In this document: piece after piece, positions 1 to 6,557 of the stretch
Numbering within the stretch: the first letter of the stretch is position 1
Layout: every line of letters starts with the position of its first letter
NCBI GenBank assembly: GCA_023252065.1
Contig: JAHEXO010000017.1
Location: forward strand, 1 to 12,353
Direction: 5' to 3'
Length of the DNA stretch: 12,353 bases
Origin: Nocardioides sp.
GTDB taxonomy: Bacteria; Actinomycetota; Actinomycetes; Propionibacteriales; Nocardioidaceae
The notes under the pieces: generated by a model
What the model was told of the DNA's origin: nothing
Databases searched by the model: none
Seen by the model: only the letters and a program-made list of their open reading frames with translations
Translations under genes and position numbers: made by a program

Positions 1-296
1 CGCCGCGTCAGGTAAGCGTCGCTGGTCTCGGCGATGCTGATCAGGTCCTCGGCGGGCTCGAAGCCGCGCACCAGCTGGCGCACGTCGTAGTCGAGGCCAG
101 AGGCCTTCAGCTTGGCCTCGAGGGCCGCGAGGTCCTGGTCGACACGGGTGGAGTCGTCGGAGTCGAAGTCACGGCCGCCGCGATGGGAGTTGACCACGAT
201 CAGGGCGGCGTTGCGCAGGCGCGCCTCGGCGATCCCCTGCTCGACCGCGGCCTCGCCCTCGGGCTTGGCCACGTAACCCACGACCACCGCACCCAT
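1..296 (-). CDS. Universal stress protein (UspA family), 3' end missing
   Basis: Universal stress proteins are small cytoplasmic nucleotide-binding-fold proteins induced by starvation and stress; the molecular role of this one cannot be told from sequence. The visible 98 residues begin MGAVVVGYVAKPEGEAAVEQ, the usual first beta strand and helix of the fold. ALIVVNSHRGG (31-41) forms the second strand, and LVRGFEPAEDLISIAETSDA (75-94) is the typical run before the nucleotide-binding segment. The ATG at 296 is chosen because AAGGAG (minus strand of 302-307) lies 5 nt upstream and homologues start here. The gene runs off the left edge, so the G-x2-G-x9-G(S/T) region that would show whether it binds ATP is not visible. 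Family members usually continue with a hydrophobic strand (DLIVIG) after this point. The last visible residues, YLTR, do not show it, which may be real divergence or an edge effect. Confidence 0.85.
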   Translation of the reverse strand, partial: MGAVVVGYVAKPEGEAAVEQGIAEARLRNAALIVVNSHRGGRDFDSDDSTRVDQDLAALEAKLKASGLDYDVRQLVRGFEPAEDLISIAETSDAYLTR

Positions 297-331
297 GGGA
301 ACTCCTTTTGTCGCCTCGGGCTCTCCTCTGC

Positions 332-341
332 GCAACCTATC
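332..341 (-). promoter_or_regulatory. Candidate -10 promoter region of the universal stress protein gene
   Basis: On the minus strand GATAGGTTGC contains TAGGTT (334-339), which fits the actinobacterial TANNNT -10 pattern. It lies 37 nt upstream of the ATG, which would give a leader of about 30 nt carrying the AAGGAG ribosome-binding site. No convincing -35 is visible. The same ten bases stand immediately in front of dinB. This is inference from a short motif. Confidence 0.35.
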
Positions 342-419
342 CCACCGCCGCCCGCCTTCTGCAGGGAGCCTCTGTGGAGAACCCTCCCCGTCAGCGCCGA
401 GCTCGGGCACGCTGAGGAG

Positions 420-845
420 GTGCCCGCGCTCCTCGAGCCGGTCCCCCCGGCCACCGCCCGCCTGCTGCGTCGGGCCGTGCTCGACCTGGCCGCGCAGGAA
501 CGACGCCGCCACTTCCCCGCGGTCCTCCACGTCGGCACGCCCGGAGGTGCCGCCGCGCAGGTCGTCGACGACCGTGGCTGGGACGCCGGGCTGCGCGCGG
601 ACATCGCCGGAGCGGCCCTGCGTGCAGCGCAGGGTGGTGCCGGTGGCCCGACGACTGCCTGGGTGACCAGACCCGGCGGCCTGACCCTCCAGGACGTCGA
701 CGCCGACTGGCTGGGCCCGCTGCTGCGCAGCGCCGAGGAGGGCGGTGTCGAGCTGGTCTACGTGGTCGTGACCAGGCACGGATGGATCGACCCTCGCACC
801 GGTGTCAGGCGTGTGTGGAGACGGATCCGCGACCGGCGGAGGTGA
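420..845 (+). CDS. Hypothetical protein, 141 aa, family not recognised
   Basis: I do not recognise this protein. It is read from a GTG at 420, whose first G is the last base of an AGGAGG, so that candidate ribosome-binding site has no spacer. A second in-frame GTG at 477 is an alternative start. The frame stays open upstream to 183, but that part is antisense to the stress protein gene and unlikely to be coding. The product is soluble-looking, with no signal peptide or membrane segment. It has a basic N-terminal helix (ARLLRRAVLDLAAQERRRHF), an Ala/Gly-rich middle, a hydrophobic stretch VELVYVVVTRHGW near residue 115, and a very basic tail ending RRVWRRIRDRRR. It is divergent from the stress protein gene and convergent with the ligase gene, with a 17-bp gap at the 3' end. 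Strong third-position G/C supports coding, but conservation cannot be judged here. Confidence 0.5.
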   Translation: MPALLEPVPPATARLLRRAVLDLAAQERRRHFPAVLHVGTPGGAAAQVVDDRGWDAGLRADIAGAALRAAQGGAGGPTTAWVTRPGGLTLQDVDADWLGPLLRSAEEGGVELVYVVVTRHGWIDPRTGVRRVWRRIRDRRR

Positions 846-862
846 GCCGGCGGTGCCCTGCC

Positions 863-2326
863 TCAGTCCCAGGTGTGGACGGGCTCGTTGGTGTGCATGC
901 GCTCGGCGTACTCCAGGAGGGTCGCGCGCAGCGTGTCGAAGCGGTCGGTGCCCGTACGCCGCTGGACCCGGTCGACGAACCAGCTCGCGCCGTTGACGCC
1001 TCGCTGGCAGCGCTGCTCGATGATGCCGAGCATCCGGTCGACGTCGACGCCGTCGACGCCCCACGACTCGAGGCCGGCCTGCGCCAGCGGCAGGAGCCGG
1101 CGCAGCACGAGCTCGGTCGCCTTGACCTGCCCGATGCCCGGCCAGTAGATGCTGGCGTCGATGCCGTCCTCGGCCGCGGTCTCGAAGTTCTCGTGGGCGG
1201 CCTGGAACGACATCTGCGACCACAGCGGCCGGTCGCTCTCGGCGAGGTTGCGCACCAGTCCGAAGTAGAAGGCTGCGTTGGCCACCAGGTCGGCCACCGT
1301 GGGACCGGCCGGGAGGATGCGGTTCTCCACGCGGAGATGTGGGGTGCCGTCGGCGATGTCGTAGACGGGGCGGTTCCAGCGGTAGATGGTGCCGTTGTGC
1401 AGCCGGAGCTCGCTCAGCTCGGGCGTCCCCCCGGACTCCAGCACCGCGACCGGGTCCTCGTCGGAGGTGATCGGCAGCAGGGCGGAGTAGTAGCGGACGT
1501 TCTCCTCGAAGAGGTCGAACACCGAGTTGATCCAGCGCTCGCCGAACCAGACCCGGGGCCTCACCCCCTGAGCCTTGAGCTCCTCGCTGCGGGTGTCGGC
1601 GGCCTGCTCGAACAAGGGGATCCGGGTCTCCCGCCACAGCTCCTTGCCCAGGCAGAACGGCGAGTTGGCGCCGACGGCGAGCTGGACCGCCGCGATCGCC
1701 TGCGAGGCGTTCCAGTAGGCCGCGAACTGCTCCGGTGAGGTCTGCACGTGGAACTGGGTGCTCGTGCACGCCGCCTCGGGAAGGATCGAGTCAGTGGTGG
1801 TGATCAGCCGCTCGGGACCGGTGATGTCGATGCGGATGTCCTCGCCGCGAGCATGGAGGATCTGCTCGCTGAGCAGCCGGTAGCGCGGGTTGGCACTCAT
1901 CGTGCTCGACGTCAGGTGGCCCGACTGGAGGGTCGGCAGGATGCCGATCATCACCTGGTGGGCACCCACCTCCGAGGCGTGCGCCTCGGCGTCGTTGAGC
2001 GAGTGGCGCAGGTCGTCCTCGAAGGTGCGCAGCCCGCCCTCGCGCAGTCGCGCCGGCGGCACGTTGAACTCGATGTTGAACTGCCCGAGCTCGGTCTGGA
2101 ACGCCGGATCGGCGATCGCGGCCAGCGCCTCGGCGTTCTTCAGCGCCGGATCGCCCGCCTCGTCGACGAGGTTGATCTCCACCTCGAGCCCCGTCATCGG
2201 GTCGTCGGTGTCGAACTGGTTCTCGCTGAGCATCCGCTCGAACACGTCGAGGCACCGGTGGACCTTCTCGCGGTAGCGCGTGCGGTCAGCACGGGAGAAC
2301 TCCTGGGCGTCGACGTCTTCTCCCAT
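863..2326 (-). CDS. Glutamate-cysteine ligase family protein (GCS2 type)
   Basis: The 487-aa protein belongs to the GCS2 family of ATP-dependent carboxylate-amine ligases, which join the gamma-carboxyl of glutamate to an amine such as cysteine. Supporting motifs are GLEVEINLVD at 46-55 (acidic metal/ATP-binding strand), FNIEFN at 83-88, GILPTLQSGHLT at 128-139, TSTQFHVQTSP at 188-198 and LRVENRILPAGPT at 331-343, all in the order expected for the family. Length is normal. The ATG at 2326 has AAGGTGA (minus strand of 2331-2337) 4 nt upstream. It is the second gene of a likely two-gene unit behind the DUF4192 gene, with a 29-bp gap. Actinobacteria use mycothiol rather than glutathione, so the physiological product may be gamma-glutamylcysteine for ergothioneine synthesis (EgtA-like) or another gamma-glutamyl compound. 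No ergothioneine genes are adjacent, so the exact substrate is open while the family call is firm. Confidence 0.93.
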   Translation of the reverse strand: MGEDVDAQEFSRADRTRYREKVHRCLDVFERMLSENQFDTDDPMTGLEVEINLVDEAGDPALKNAEALAAIADPAFQTELGQFNIEFNVPPARLREGGLRTFEDDLRHSLNDAEAHASEVGAHQVMIGILPTLQSGHLTSSTMSANPRYRLLSEQILHARGEDIRIDITGPERLITTTDSILPEAACTSTQFHVQTSPEQFAAYWNASQAIAAVQLAVGANSPFCLGKELWRETRIPLFEQAADTRSEELKAQGVRPRVWFGERWINSVFDLFEENVRYYSALLPITSDEDPVAVLESGGTPELSELRLHNGTIYRWNRPVYDIADGTPHLRVENRILPAGPTVADLVANAAFYFGLVRNLAESDRPLWSQMSFQAAHENFETAAEDGIDASIYWPGIGQVKATELVLRRLLPLAQAGLESWGVDGVDVDRMLGIIEQRCQRGVNGASWFVDRVQRRTGTDRFDTLRATLLEYAERMHTNEPVHTWD

Positions 2327-2355
2327 GCGGTCACCTTAGAGCGCAGTAGGCCCGC

Positions 2356-2370
2356 TCAGGCAGTGCCTGA
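2356..2370. repeat. Perfect 7+1+7 palindrome over the DUF4192 stop codon
   Basis: TCAGGCA, one G, then TGCCTGA form a perfect inverted repeat whose left arm contains the stop codon of the DUF4192 gene. As RNA it would be a small six-pair hairpin just before the ligase ribosome-binding site. It may be a weak attenuator or coincidence. Confidence 0.3.
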
Positions 2371-3318
2371 CTCGGCATCCGGTCGATCGCTCACCTCGTT
2401 CCACGCGGTCGGGGGCACGGCCCGGACCAGGCACTCGGCCAGCGCCAGACCAAGCAGGTGCCCCGGGTCGGACTCGAAACAGCGGTCGAGGGCACACCAC
2501 GCGAGGGCACCGTGGCCGGCCTGCCAGGCGCTGAACGCCGTGACCGCCGCGGCGTCGGGCACCTGGGCGTCGGGCGCCCGACGCAGGAGCGAGGCCCAGA
2601 CGTCGAGGTGCCCGACCGCAGTGTCGGCCTGCACCGCGAACAGCGCGGCGTCGCGCACCGACACATCGCCCACGGCCCGCAGCACCCGGGCTGCCTCCTC
2701 GTCGTCGGGCAGCTGGCCGCGGGCGACGCACCCGGCGAGCAGGTCGAGCACCCTGGCCGCCTCGTCGGGCCCGGGAGGCGGCAGGGCGAGCTGGGCCCGG
2801 AGCACGGAGCGACGCTGGTCGGGGTCGGCTGCCAGGGCGGTACGGAGGTCGTCGCGGGTGGCGTGGGTGACCCGACCGTCGAAGACCGCCTGGGCCGCGA
2901 AAGGGTGACTGCGGTCGTCGTAGGGGCGGAGCGCTTTCTCGCGGCGTCCGGAGCGCGCGGCCACGCAGGTCCATCGCCCGTCGTCGGCGCGCAGGACGTC
3001 GATCACGCCGATGCGGGCCCGGGTGAAGGACGTGCGGAGTCGCGCTGCGACCCGCGCAGCCAGGACGGAGTCCGAGGTGTAGGCGACGAACGCGACCCGC
3101 TCGACGCCGTGCTCGACGGCCGGCGCCAACAGGGAGTCCACCAGCTCGACGATCGCTCCGGCCAGCTGGTCGGGAGCGGGCAGGTCGACCCGAGCATGGA
3201 AGGAGTGGCGGCCGCCGAACGTGAGCATCACGACCGACTGCGTCGGCCGGAAGCCTAGCACGACGGGGACGGCGGCGAGCAGGTCTTCGGGGCCGCGGGC
3301 GGTGAGGAGGGTGGTCAT
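2356..3318 (-). CDS. DUF4192 domain-containing protein
   Basis: This 320-aa protein of unknown function belongs to the mainly actinobacterial DUF4192 family. The N-terminal signature MTTLLTARGPEDLLAAVPVV followed by LGFRPTQSVVML (21-32) is characteristic. The C-terminal signature includes GHGALAWCALDRCFESDPGH and LLGLALAECLVRAVPP. No signal peptide or membrane helix is evident, so it is probably cytoplasmic. The frame is open 93 codons further upstream, but that part is low-complexity and antisense to dinB. The ATG at 3318 matches where the family starts, although only a weak GTGGAC stands in front of it. It is divergent from dinB across 145 bp and lies 29 bp upstream of the glutamate-cysteine ligase gene on the same strand, so the two are probably co-transcribed. 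Nothing in the sequence suggests a biochemical activity. Confidence 0.86.
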   Translation of the reverse strand: MTTLLTARGPEDLLAAVPVVLGFRPTQSVVMLTFGGRHSFHARVDLPAPDQLAGAIVELVDSLLAPAVEHGVERVAFVAYTSDSVLAARVAARLRTSFTRARIGVIDVLRADDGRWTCVAARSGRREKALRPYDDRSHPFAAQAVFDGRVTHATRDDLRTALAADPDQRRSVLRAQLALPPPGPDEAARVLDLLAGCVARGQLPDDEEAARVLRAVGDVSVRDAALFAVQADTAVGHLDVWASLLRRAPDAQVPDAAAVTAFSAWQAGHGALAWCALDRCFESDPGHLLGLALAECLVRAVPPTAWNEVSDRPDAESGTA

Positions 3319-3451
3319 GCGTCCACGGTGCGCGCGGGTGGGATCGTCGGGAGCGGTGCCGAGGCAGCCCTGTGGAGCGCGGGTGCGGGAGCGTGGGTTG
3401 TGGACGGAAACCGGGCCGCCGGGGGTGCGATCGGGTGTCGGCGGACCCCGA

Positions 3452-3457
3452 TAGGTT
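3452..3457 (+). promoter_or_regulatory. Candidate -10 element for a leaderless dinB transcript
   Basis: TAGGTT fits TANNNT and ends 6 nt before the dinB ATG, the spacing expected if transcription starts on or near the A of the start codon. No Shine-Dalgarno sequence is evident between them, which agrees with leaderless translation. No clear -35 or LexA-type GAAC-N4-GTTC box was seen in the 145-bp region, so SOS control is not supported by this sequence. Confidence 0.4.
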
Positions 3458-3463
3458 GCCCGC

Positions 3464-4762
3464 ATGCGTCGTGAGGCCTCGGTGATGCACCTCGACCTCG
3501 ATGCCTTCTTCGCCTCCGTCGAGCAGCGCGACAAGCCCTCACTGCGTGGCAAGCCCGTCGTCGTCGGCGGCGTCGGCGGTCGGGGCGTGGTGAGCACGGC
3601 GTCCTACGAGGCCCGCAAGTACGGCGTGCGCTCGGCGATGTCCACCCGCGAGGCCCGGGCCCGCTGCCCCCACGCGGCGTTCCTCAACCCGAGGTTCCAC
3701 GCCTACCGCGAGTCCAGCCTCCGGGTGATGGAGGTGCTGCGCGATCTCTCCCCCCTGGTCGAGCCGCTCTCGCTCGACGAGGCGTTCGTCGACCTGGCGC
3801 CCGCCGGCCTCCCGGCGTACGACGACGCGACCGTCCGCGCCCTGGCCGAGCAGGTGCGGGCCGACGTCCACGACGTCACCGGCGGCCTGACGGCGTCGGT
3901 CGGGATCGGCACCTCCAAGTTCATCGCCAAGGTCGCCAGCGACCTCGACAAGCCCGACGGGCTGGTGATCGTCGCCGCCGGCACCGAGCAGGAGCTGCTG
4001 CGCCCGATGCACGTCACGGTGATCCCCGGAGTGGGACCGGCCACCGCCGAGCGCCTCCGCCGTGCCGGCATCACGACGGTGGCCGACCTCGAGCGGGTCA
4101 GCGAGGACGAGCTGGTCCGCGTCCTGGGCAAGGCCCACGGCCACGGCCTCCACCAGCTGGCGCGGGCGCAGGACGACCGGCCCGTCGTTCCGGAGCGTGA
4201 GACCAAGTCGGTCAGCGTCGAGGGCACCTACGACACAGACCTTACCGACAAGCGGCTGATGGAAGGGCTGGTCAGCCGACAGTCCGCCAACGTGGCCGAG
4301 CGGCTGCGCAAGAGCGGTCTGTCGGGCCGCACGGTCATCCTCAAGGTCCGGCTCCACGACTTCACGACCCTCTCCCGCTCGACGACGCTCGACGCGCCCA
4401 CCGACTCGGCTCCCGTCATCGCCCGGCTCGCCCGCGGGCTCCTCGGCGAGCTCGACACCAGCGGCGGCGTGCGGCTGCTCGGGGTCGGCGTCTCGGGGCT
4501 CGCCGACTGGATCCAGGACGACCTCTTCGGCGAGACCGAGGCAGAGGAGGACGACGGGCTCGACCCGCTGCCCGACCTCCCCGACGTGCGCACCTGGAAC
4601 CCCGGCATGGACGTCGTGCACGAGGAGCTCGGCCGGGGCTGGGTATGGGGTGCCGGCCGCGGCATCGTGACGGTCCGGTTCGAGACCGCCGAGACCCCGC
4701 CGGGTCCGGTGCGCTCGCTGCCGGCCGACGACCCGGCGCTCAGCGCGTGGCGGCCCGCCTGA
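3464..4762 (+). CDS. dinB: DNA polymerase IV (Y-family translesion polymerase)
   Basis: Error-prone polymerase that copies damaged template; it acts at stalled forks with the beta clamp. The 432-aa protein has the Y-family palm motifs: HLDLDAFFASVE (9-20), with metal ligand D11 and likely steric-gate F16, and SLDEAFVDL (103-111), with D105 and E106. Both catalytic acids are present, so it should be active. The helix-hairpin-helix thumb region includes IPGVGPATAERLRRAGI. A canonical clamp-binding motif QDDLF is at 351-355. After it comes an extension of about 75 residues. Its segment from W378 (GMDVVHEELGRGWVWGAGRG, then VTVRFET) resembles the small Tudor-like C-terminal domain of UvrD/PcrA helicases and is also known from Streptomyces DinB. 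Start: ATG 3464; the ATG at 3485 is a possible alternative. It is convergent with pxpC, and the two coding regions overlap by 23 bp. Confidence 0.95.
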   Translation: MRREASVMHLDLDAFFASVEQRDKPSLRGKPVVVGGVGGRGVVSTASYEARKYGVRSAMSTREARARCPHAAFLNPRFHAYRESSLRVMEVLRDLSPLVEPLSLDEAFVDLAPAGLPAYDDATVRALAEQVRADVHDVTGGLTASVGIGTSKFIAKVASDLDKPDGLVIVAAGTEQELLRPMHVTVIPGVGPATAERLRRAGITTVADLERVSEDELVRVLGKAHGHGLHQLARAQDDRPVVPERETKSVSVEGTYDTDLTDKRLMEGLVSRQSANVAERLRKSGLSGRTVILKVRLHDFTTLSRSTTLDAPTDSAPVIARLARGLLGELDTSGGVRLLGVGVSGLADWIQDDLFGETEAEEDDGLDPLPDLPDVRTWNPGMDVVHEELGRGWVWGAGRGIVTVRFETAETPPGPVRSLPADDPALSAWRPA

Positions 4763-5600
4763 GCTCCACCCGCTCCCCCGGCCGCAGCTGCGCACACCGC
4801 CACAGGTCGTCCTCCTCGACCAACGCCACGACCGGGTAGCCCCCCGTCGTCGGATGGTCGGCCAGGAACACGACCGGCCGTCCGTCGGGCGGCACCTGCA
4901 CCGAGCCGAGCACCACGCCCTCGCTCGGCAGCTCTGCCTGTGTCCCGTACGACGCGAGCGGCAGGGGCTCGCCGACCAACCGGAGCCCGATCCGGTCGGA
5001 GTCCGGGGACACCGTGTACGCCGTGAGCTCGAGGAGGTCGAGGACGTCTCCGACGACCCGGTCCGCCCGCGGCCCCGGGGTCACCCGCAGCGGGCCGGGC
5101 AGCGGGGTGCGCGGAGTGTCGAGCGGTGCCGGAGCCGACCCGCCCTCCCCCACCGGCAGCACGTCGCCGACCGCCACGGGCGCGGGCCCGAGCCGGCCCA
5201 GGGTGTCGGTGGACCGCGAGCCCAGCACCGGCGGCACGTCGATCCCGCCGCCGACCGCGAGGTAGGACCGCAGCCCGGCGGAGGGCCGACCGAGCGAGAG
5301 CTGCCCGCCCGTCGGCAGCCGGACGGCGGCCCCGAACGCCTCGGCGCGTCCGTCGATCGCGACCGGACACGGAGCCCCGGTCGCCGCGACCCAGGCCCCC
5401 GCGTCGGCGGTCACGACCAGTCCGCCCAGCAACACCTCGAGACAGGCGGCCGACGGATCGTTGCCGACCAGGCGGTTGGCCAGCGCGGCCGCGGGCCGGT
5501 CGAGGGCCCCGGAGCGTGGGACACCGAGGTGGGCCCAGCCGGGGCGGCCGAGGTCCTGCACCAGGACGGAGGCCCCGAGAGCGTGCACCTCGAGGCTCAT
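4740..5600 (-). CDS. pxpC: 5-oxoprolinase subunit C (biotin-dependent carboxyltransferase-like family)
   Basis: Subunit of the PxpABC 5-oxoprolinase, which hydrolyses 5-oxo-L-proline to L-glutamate with ATP in the cytoplasm. The 286-aa protein shows the KipA/AHS2 family landmarks in order: VQDLGRPGWAHLGVPRSGALD at 14-34, RSYLAVGGGI at 111-120, GSRSTDTLGRLG at 127-138, DRIGLRL at 202-208, SEGVVLGSVQVPPDG at 226-240 and DHPTTGGYP at 248-256. Length is normal. The ATG at 5600 overlaps the TGA of pxpB as ATGA, so the two are translationally coupled. A GGGCGGTGG run upstream may serve as a weak ribosome-binding site. KipA-type sporulation-kinase control is known in Bacillus, but the adjacent pxpB and pxpA make the oxoprolinase role much more likely here. 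Its last 23 bp overlap dinB on the opposite strand. Confidence 0.94.
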   Translation of the reverse strand: MSLEVHALGASVLVQDLGRPGWAHLGVPRSGALDRPAAALANRLVGNDPSAACLEVLLGGLVVTADAGAWVAATGAPCPVAIDGRAEAFGAAVRLPTGGQLSLGRPSAGLRSYLAVGGGIDVPPVLGSRSTDTLGRLGPAPVAVGDVLPVGEGGSAPAPLDTPRTPLPGPLRVTPGPRADRVVGDVLDLLELTAYTVSPDSDRIGLRLVGEPLPLASYGTQAELPSEGVVLGSVQVPPDGRPVVFLADHPTTGGYPVVALVEEDDLWRCAQLRPGERVELRRAATR

Positions 5601-6205
5601 GGCGCCACCGCCCGGAACCTCACCCGCGTCCCTGGGGCCAGCAGCGCCGGCTCGGAGCGGTCGGGGTCCCAGAGCAGGGCGTCCGTGCGGCCGATGACCT
5701 GCCACCCGCCCGGCGAGGCGACCGGGTAGACCCCGCACCACCGCCCGGCCAGGGCCACCGAGCCGGCCGGCACCCGGGGCCGCGGGGTTGCGAGCCTCGG
5801 TACGTCGGGCAGGACCGCACCCCTCGCCGTCAGGTAGGCGAACCCGGGCGCGAAGCCGCAGAACGCCGACTCGAACGCCGTCGCCTGGTGTCGTCGTACG
5901 ACGTCGGCGACGTCGCAGCCCCAGTACCGAGCGACGGTCTCGAGGTCGGGGCCGTCGTAGGTCACCGGCACCTCGACCTCCGGCCCGGGCCTCGACCCAC
6001 CCGGCTCCCAGTCCGCGAGCCTGGCCGCCAGGGCATCCCGGTCGCGCAGCCCGTCCTGCAGCCCGTCGAGCAGCACCGTCTCGGCCCCCGGTACGGCGTC
6101 GACGGCCAGTCCGCGAGCCCTGGACCACTCGGCCAGGGAGACGGCCTCGGGGGACGAGGCGACCTCGACCAGGGCAGCGTCACGACCGACGCGGATGATG
6201 CGCAC
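5597..6205 (-). CDS. pxpB: 5-oxoprolinase subunit B (KipI/AHS1 family)
   Basis: The second subunit of PxpABC 5-oxoprolinase, pairing with PxpC. The 202-aa product has the family signature CGFAPGFAYL at 116-125, PRLATPRPRVPAGSVALAG at 136-154 and GVYPVASPGGWQVIGRT at 158-174, all intact. The GTG at 6205 is chosen because GGAG (minus strand of 6213-6216) lies 7 nt upstream and the protein then begins VRIIRVGRDAALVEV, as in homologues. The open frame runs much further upstream, but only through non-coding sequence. The gene is preceded by a 373-bp gap with strong inverted repeats, one of which (6227-6263) sits just upstream of the ribosome-binding site. That suggests pxpBC may have its own promoter or leader rather than simple read-through from pxpA. 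A possible -10, TACCAT, lies on the minus strand at 6239-6244. Confidence 0.92.
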   Translation of the reverse strand: MRIIRVGRDAALVEVASSPEAVSLAEWSRARGLAVDAVPGAETVLLDGLQDGLRDRDALAARLADWEPGGSRPGPEVEVPVTYDGPDLETVARYWGCDVADVVRRHQATAFESAFCGFAPGFAYLTARGAVLPDVPRLATPRPRVPAGSVALAGRWCGVYPVASPGGWQVIGRTDALLWDPDRSEPALLAPGTRVRFRAVAP

Positions 6206-6226
6206 GACAGGGCTCCGGACATAGGT

Positions 6227-6263
6227 GAGGGGCTCTCGATGGTATGAGCACCAAGAGCCCCTC
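6227..6263. repeat. 10-bp perfect inverted repeat just upstream of pxpB
   Basis: GAGGGGCTCT (6227-6236) and AGAGCCCCTC (6254-6263) are exact reverse complements across 17 nt. The loop itself contains TGGT (6240-6243) and ACCA (6250-6253), so the RNA of either strand would fold into a long, slightly bulged stem. On the minus strand it lies 21 nt upstream of the pxpB GTG and overlaps a possible -10 (TACCAT). It could be a leader hairpin, a terminator of pxpA read-through (there is no U tract), or a DNA operator. Confidence 0.7.
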
Positions 6264-6334
6264 GGTTGATCGTGTGGTGGCACCCGATCTCGGACAAGCT
6301 CTCCGATCCCGCCGTGGCCGCCACCGGCCGGCGA

Positions 6335-6352
6335 CCCGGGGCAAGCCCCAGG
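6335..6352 (-). repeat. GC-rich hairpin with a CUUG loop on the minus strand
   Basis: GGGG (6338-6341) and CCCC (6346-6349) flank a four-base loop that reads CUUG in minus-strand RNA, a known stabilising tetraloop. After one mismatch the stem extends by two more pairs. With the 6227-6263 repeat it suggests a folded leader ahead of pxpBC. Confidence 0.4.
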
Positions 6353-6488
6353 ATCTGGATCTTCCTTCTTCTCCGACCCAACCCGCCGCAAGCGGTGAGC
6401 TGGTAGGAGAGTTCTATGCCCGTGGAGACCAGCCGCGCAAGGGTCTACGGCCAGGAATCTCCGGCATTTTCGGGCCACCGGCGTGTCC

Positions 6489-6557
6489 TCCACAGACCGG
6501 GTCGGCTCGTCCACAGACAGCCCGGGTCCGTCCACAGGAACGGCGCCTGCCTGTGGA
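6489..6557. repeat. Phased TCCACAG repeats, 21-bp period
   Basis: TCCACAG begins at 6489, 6510 and 6531, exactly 21 bp apart. The reverse complement CTGTGGA follows at 6551-6557, almost one more period away. The spacers between cores are not conserved, which fits protein-binding sites on one face of the helix better than a simple tandem duplication. TCCACA is also the core of a DnaA box (TTNTCCACA), but the first bases do not match well. The array lies immediately downstream of the pxpA stop codon. Confidence 0.65.

Noticed and set aside
782..2908. Long plus-strand frames (318 and 386 codons) opposite the ligase and DUF4192 genes
   Set aside because: They are antisense shadows of high-GC genes: Arg/Gly/Val/Asp-rich, no family motifs, and the minus-strand frames carry clear signatures.
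3319..3463. LexA/SOS operator upstream of dinB
   Set aside because: No GAAC-N4-GTTC-like palindrome is present between the DUF4192 gene and dinB.
2356..3597. N-terminal extension of the DUF4192 protein to 3597
   Set aside because: The extra 93 residues are low-complexity, overlap dinB antisense, and precede the Met where family members start.
6206..6420. Known riboswitch (TPP, SAM, cyclic di-AMP, glycine, guanidine) in the pxpB leader
   Set aside because: I looked for the conserved cores of these classes on both strands and found none that fit; an Infernal/Rfam search would be decisive.
6489..6557. Replication origin or CRISPR array
   Set aside because: The conserved core is only seven bases, the TT of a DnaA box is missing, there is no AT-rich unwinding region, and no dnaA/dnaN or cas genes are nearby.
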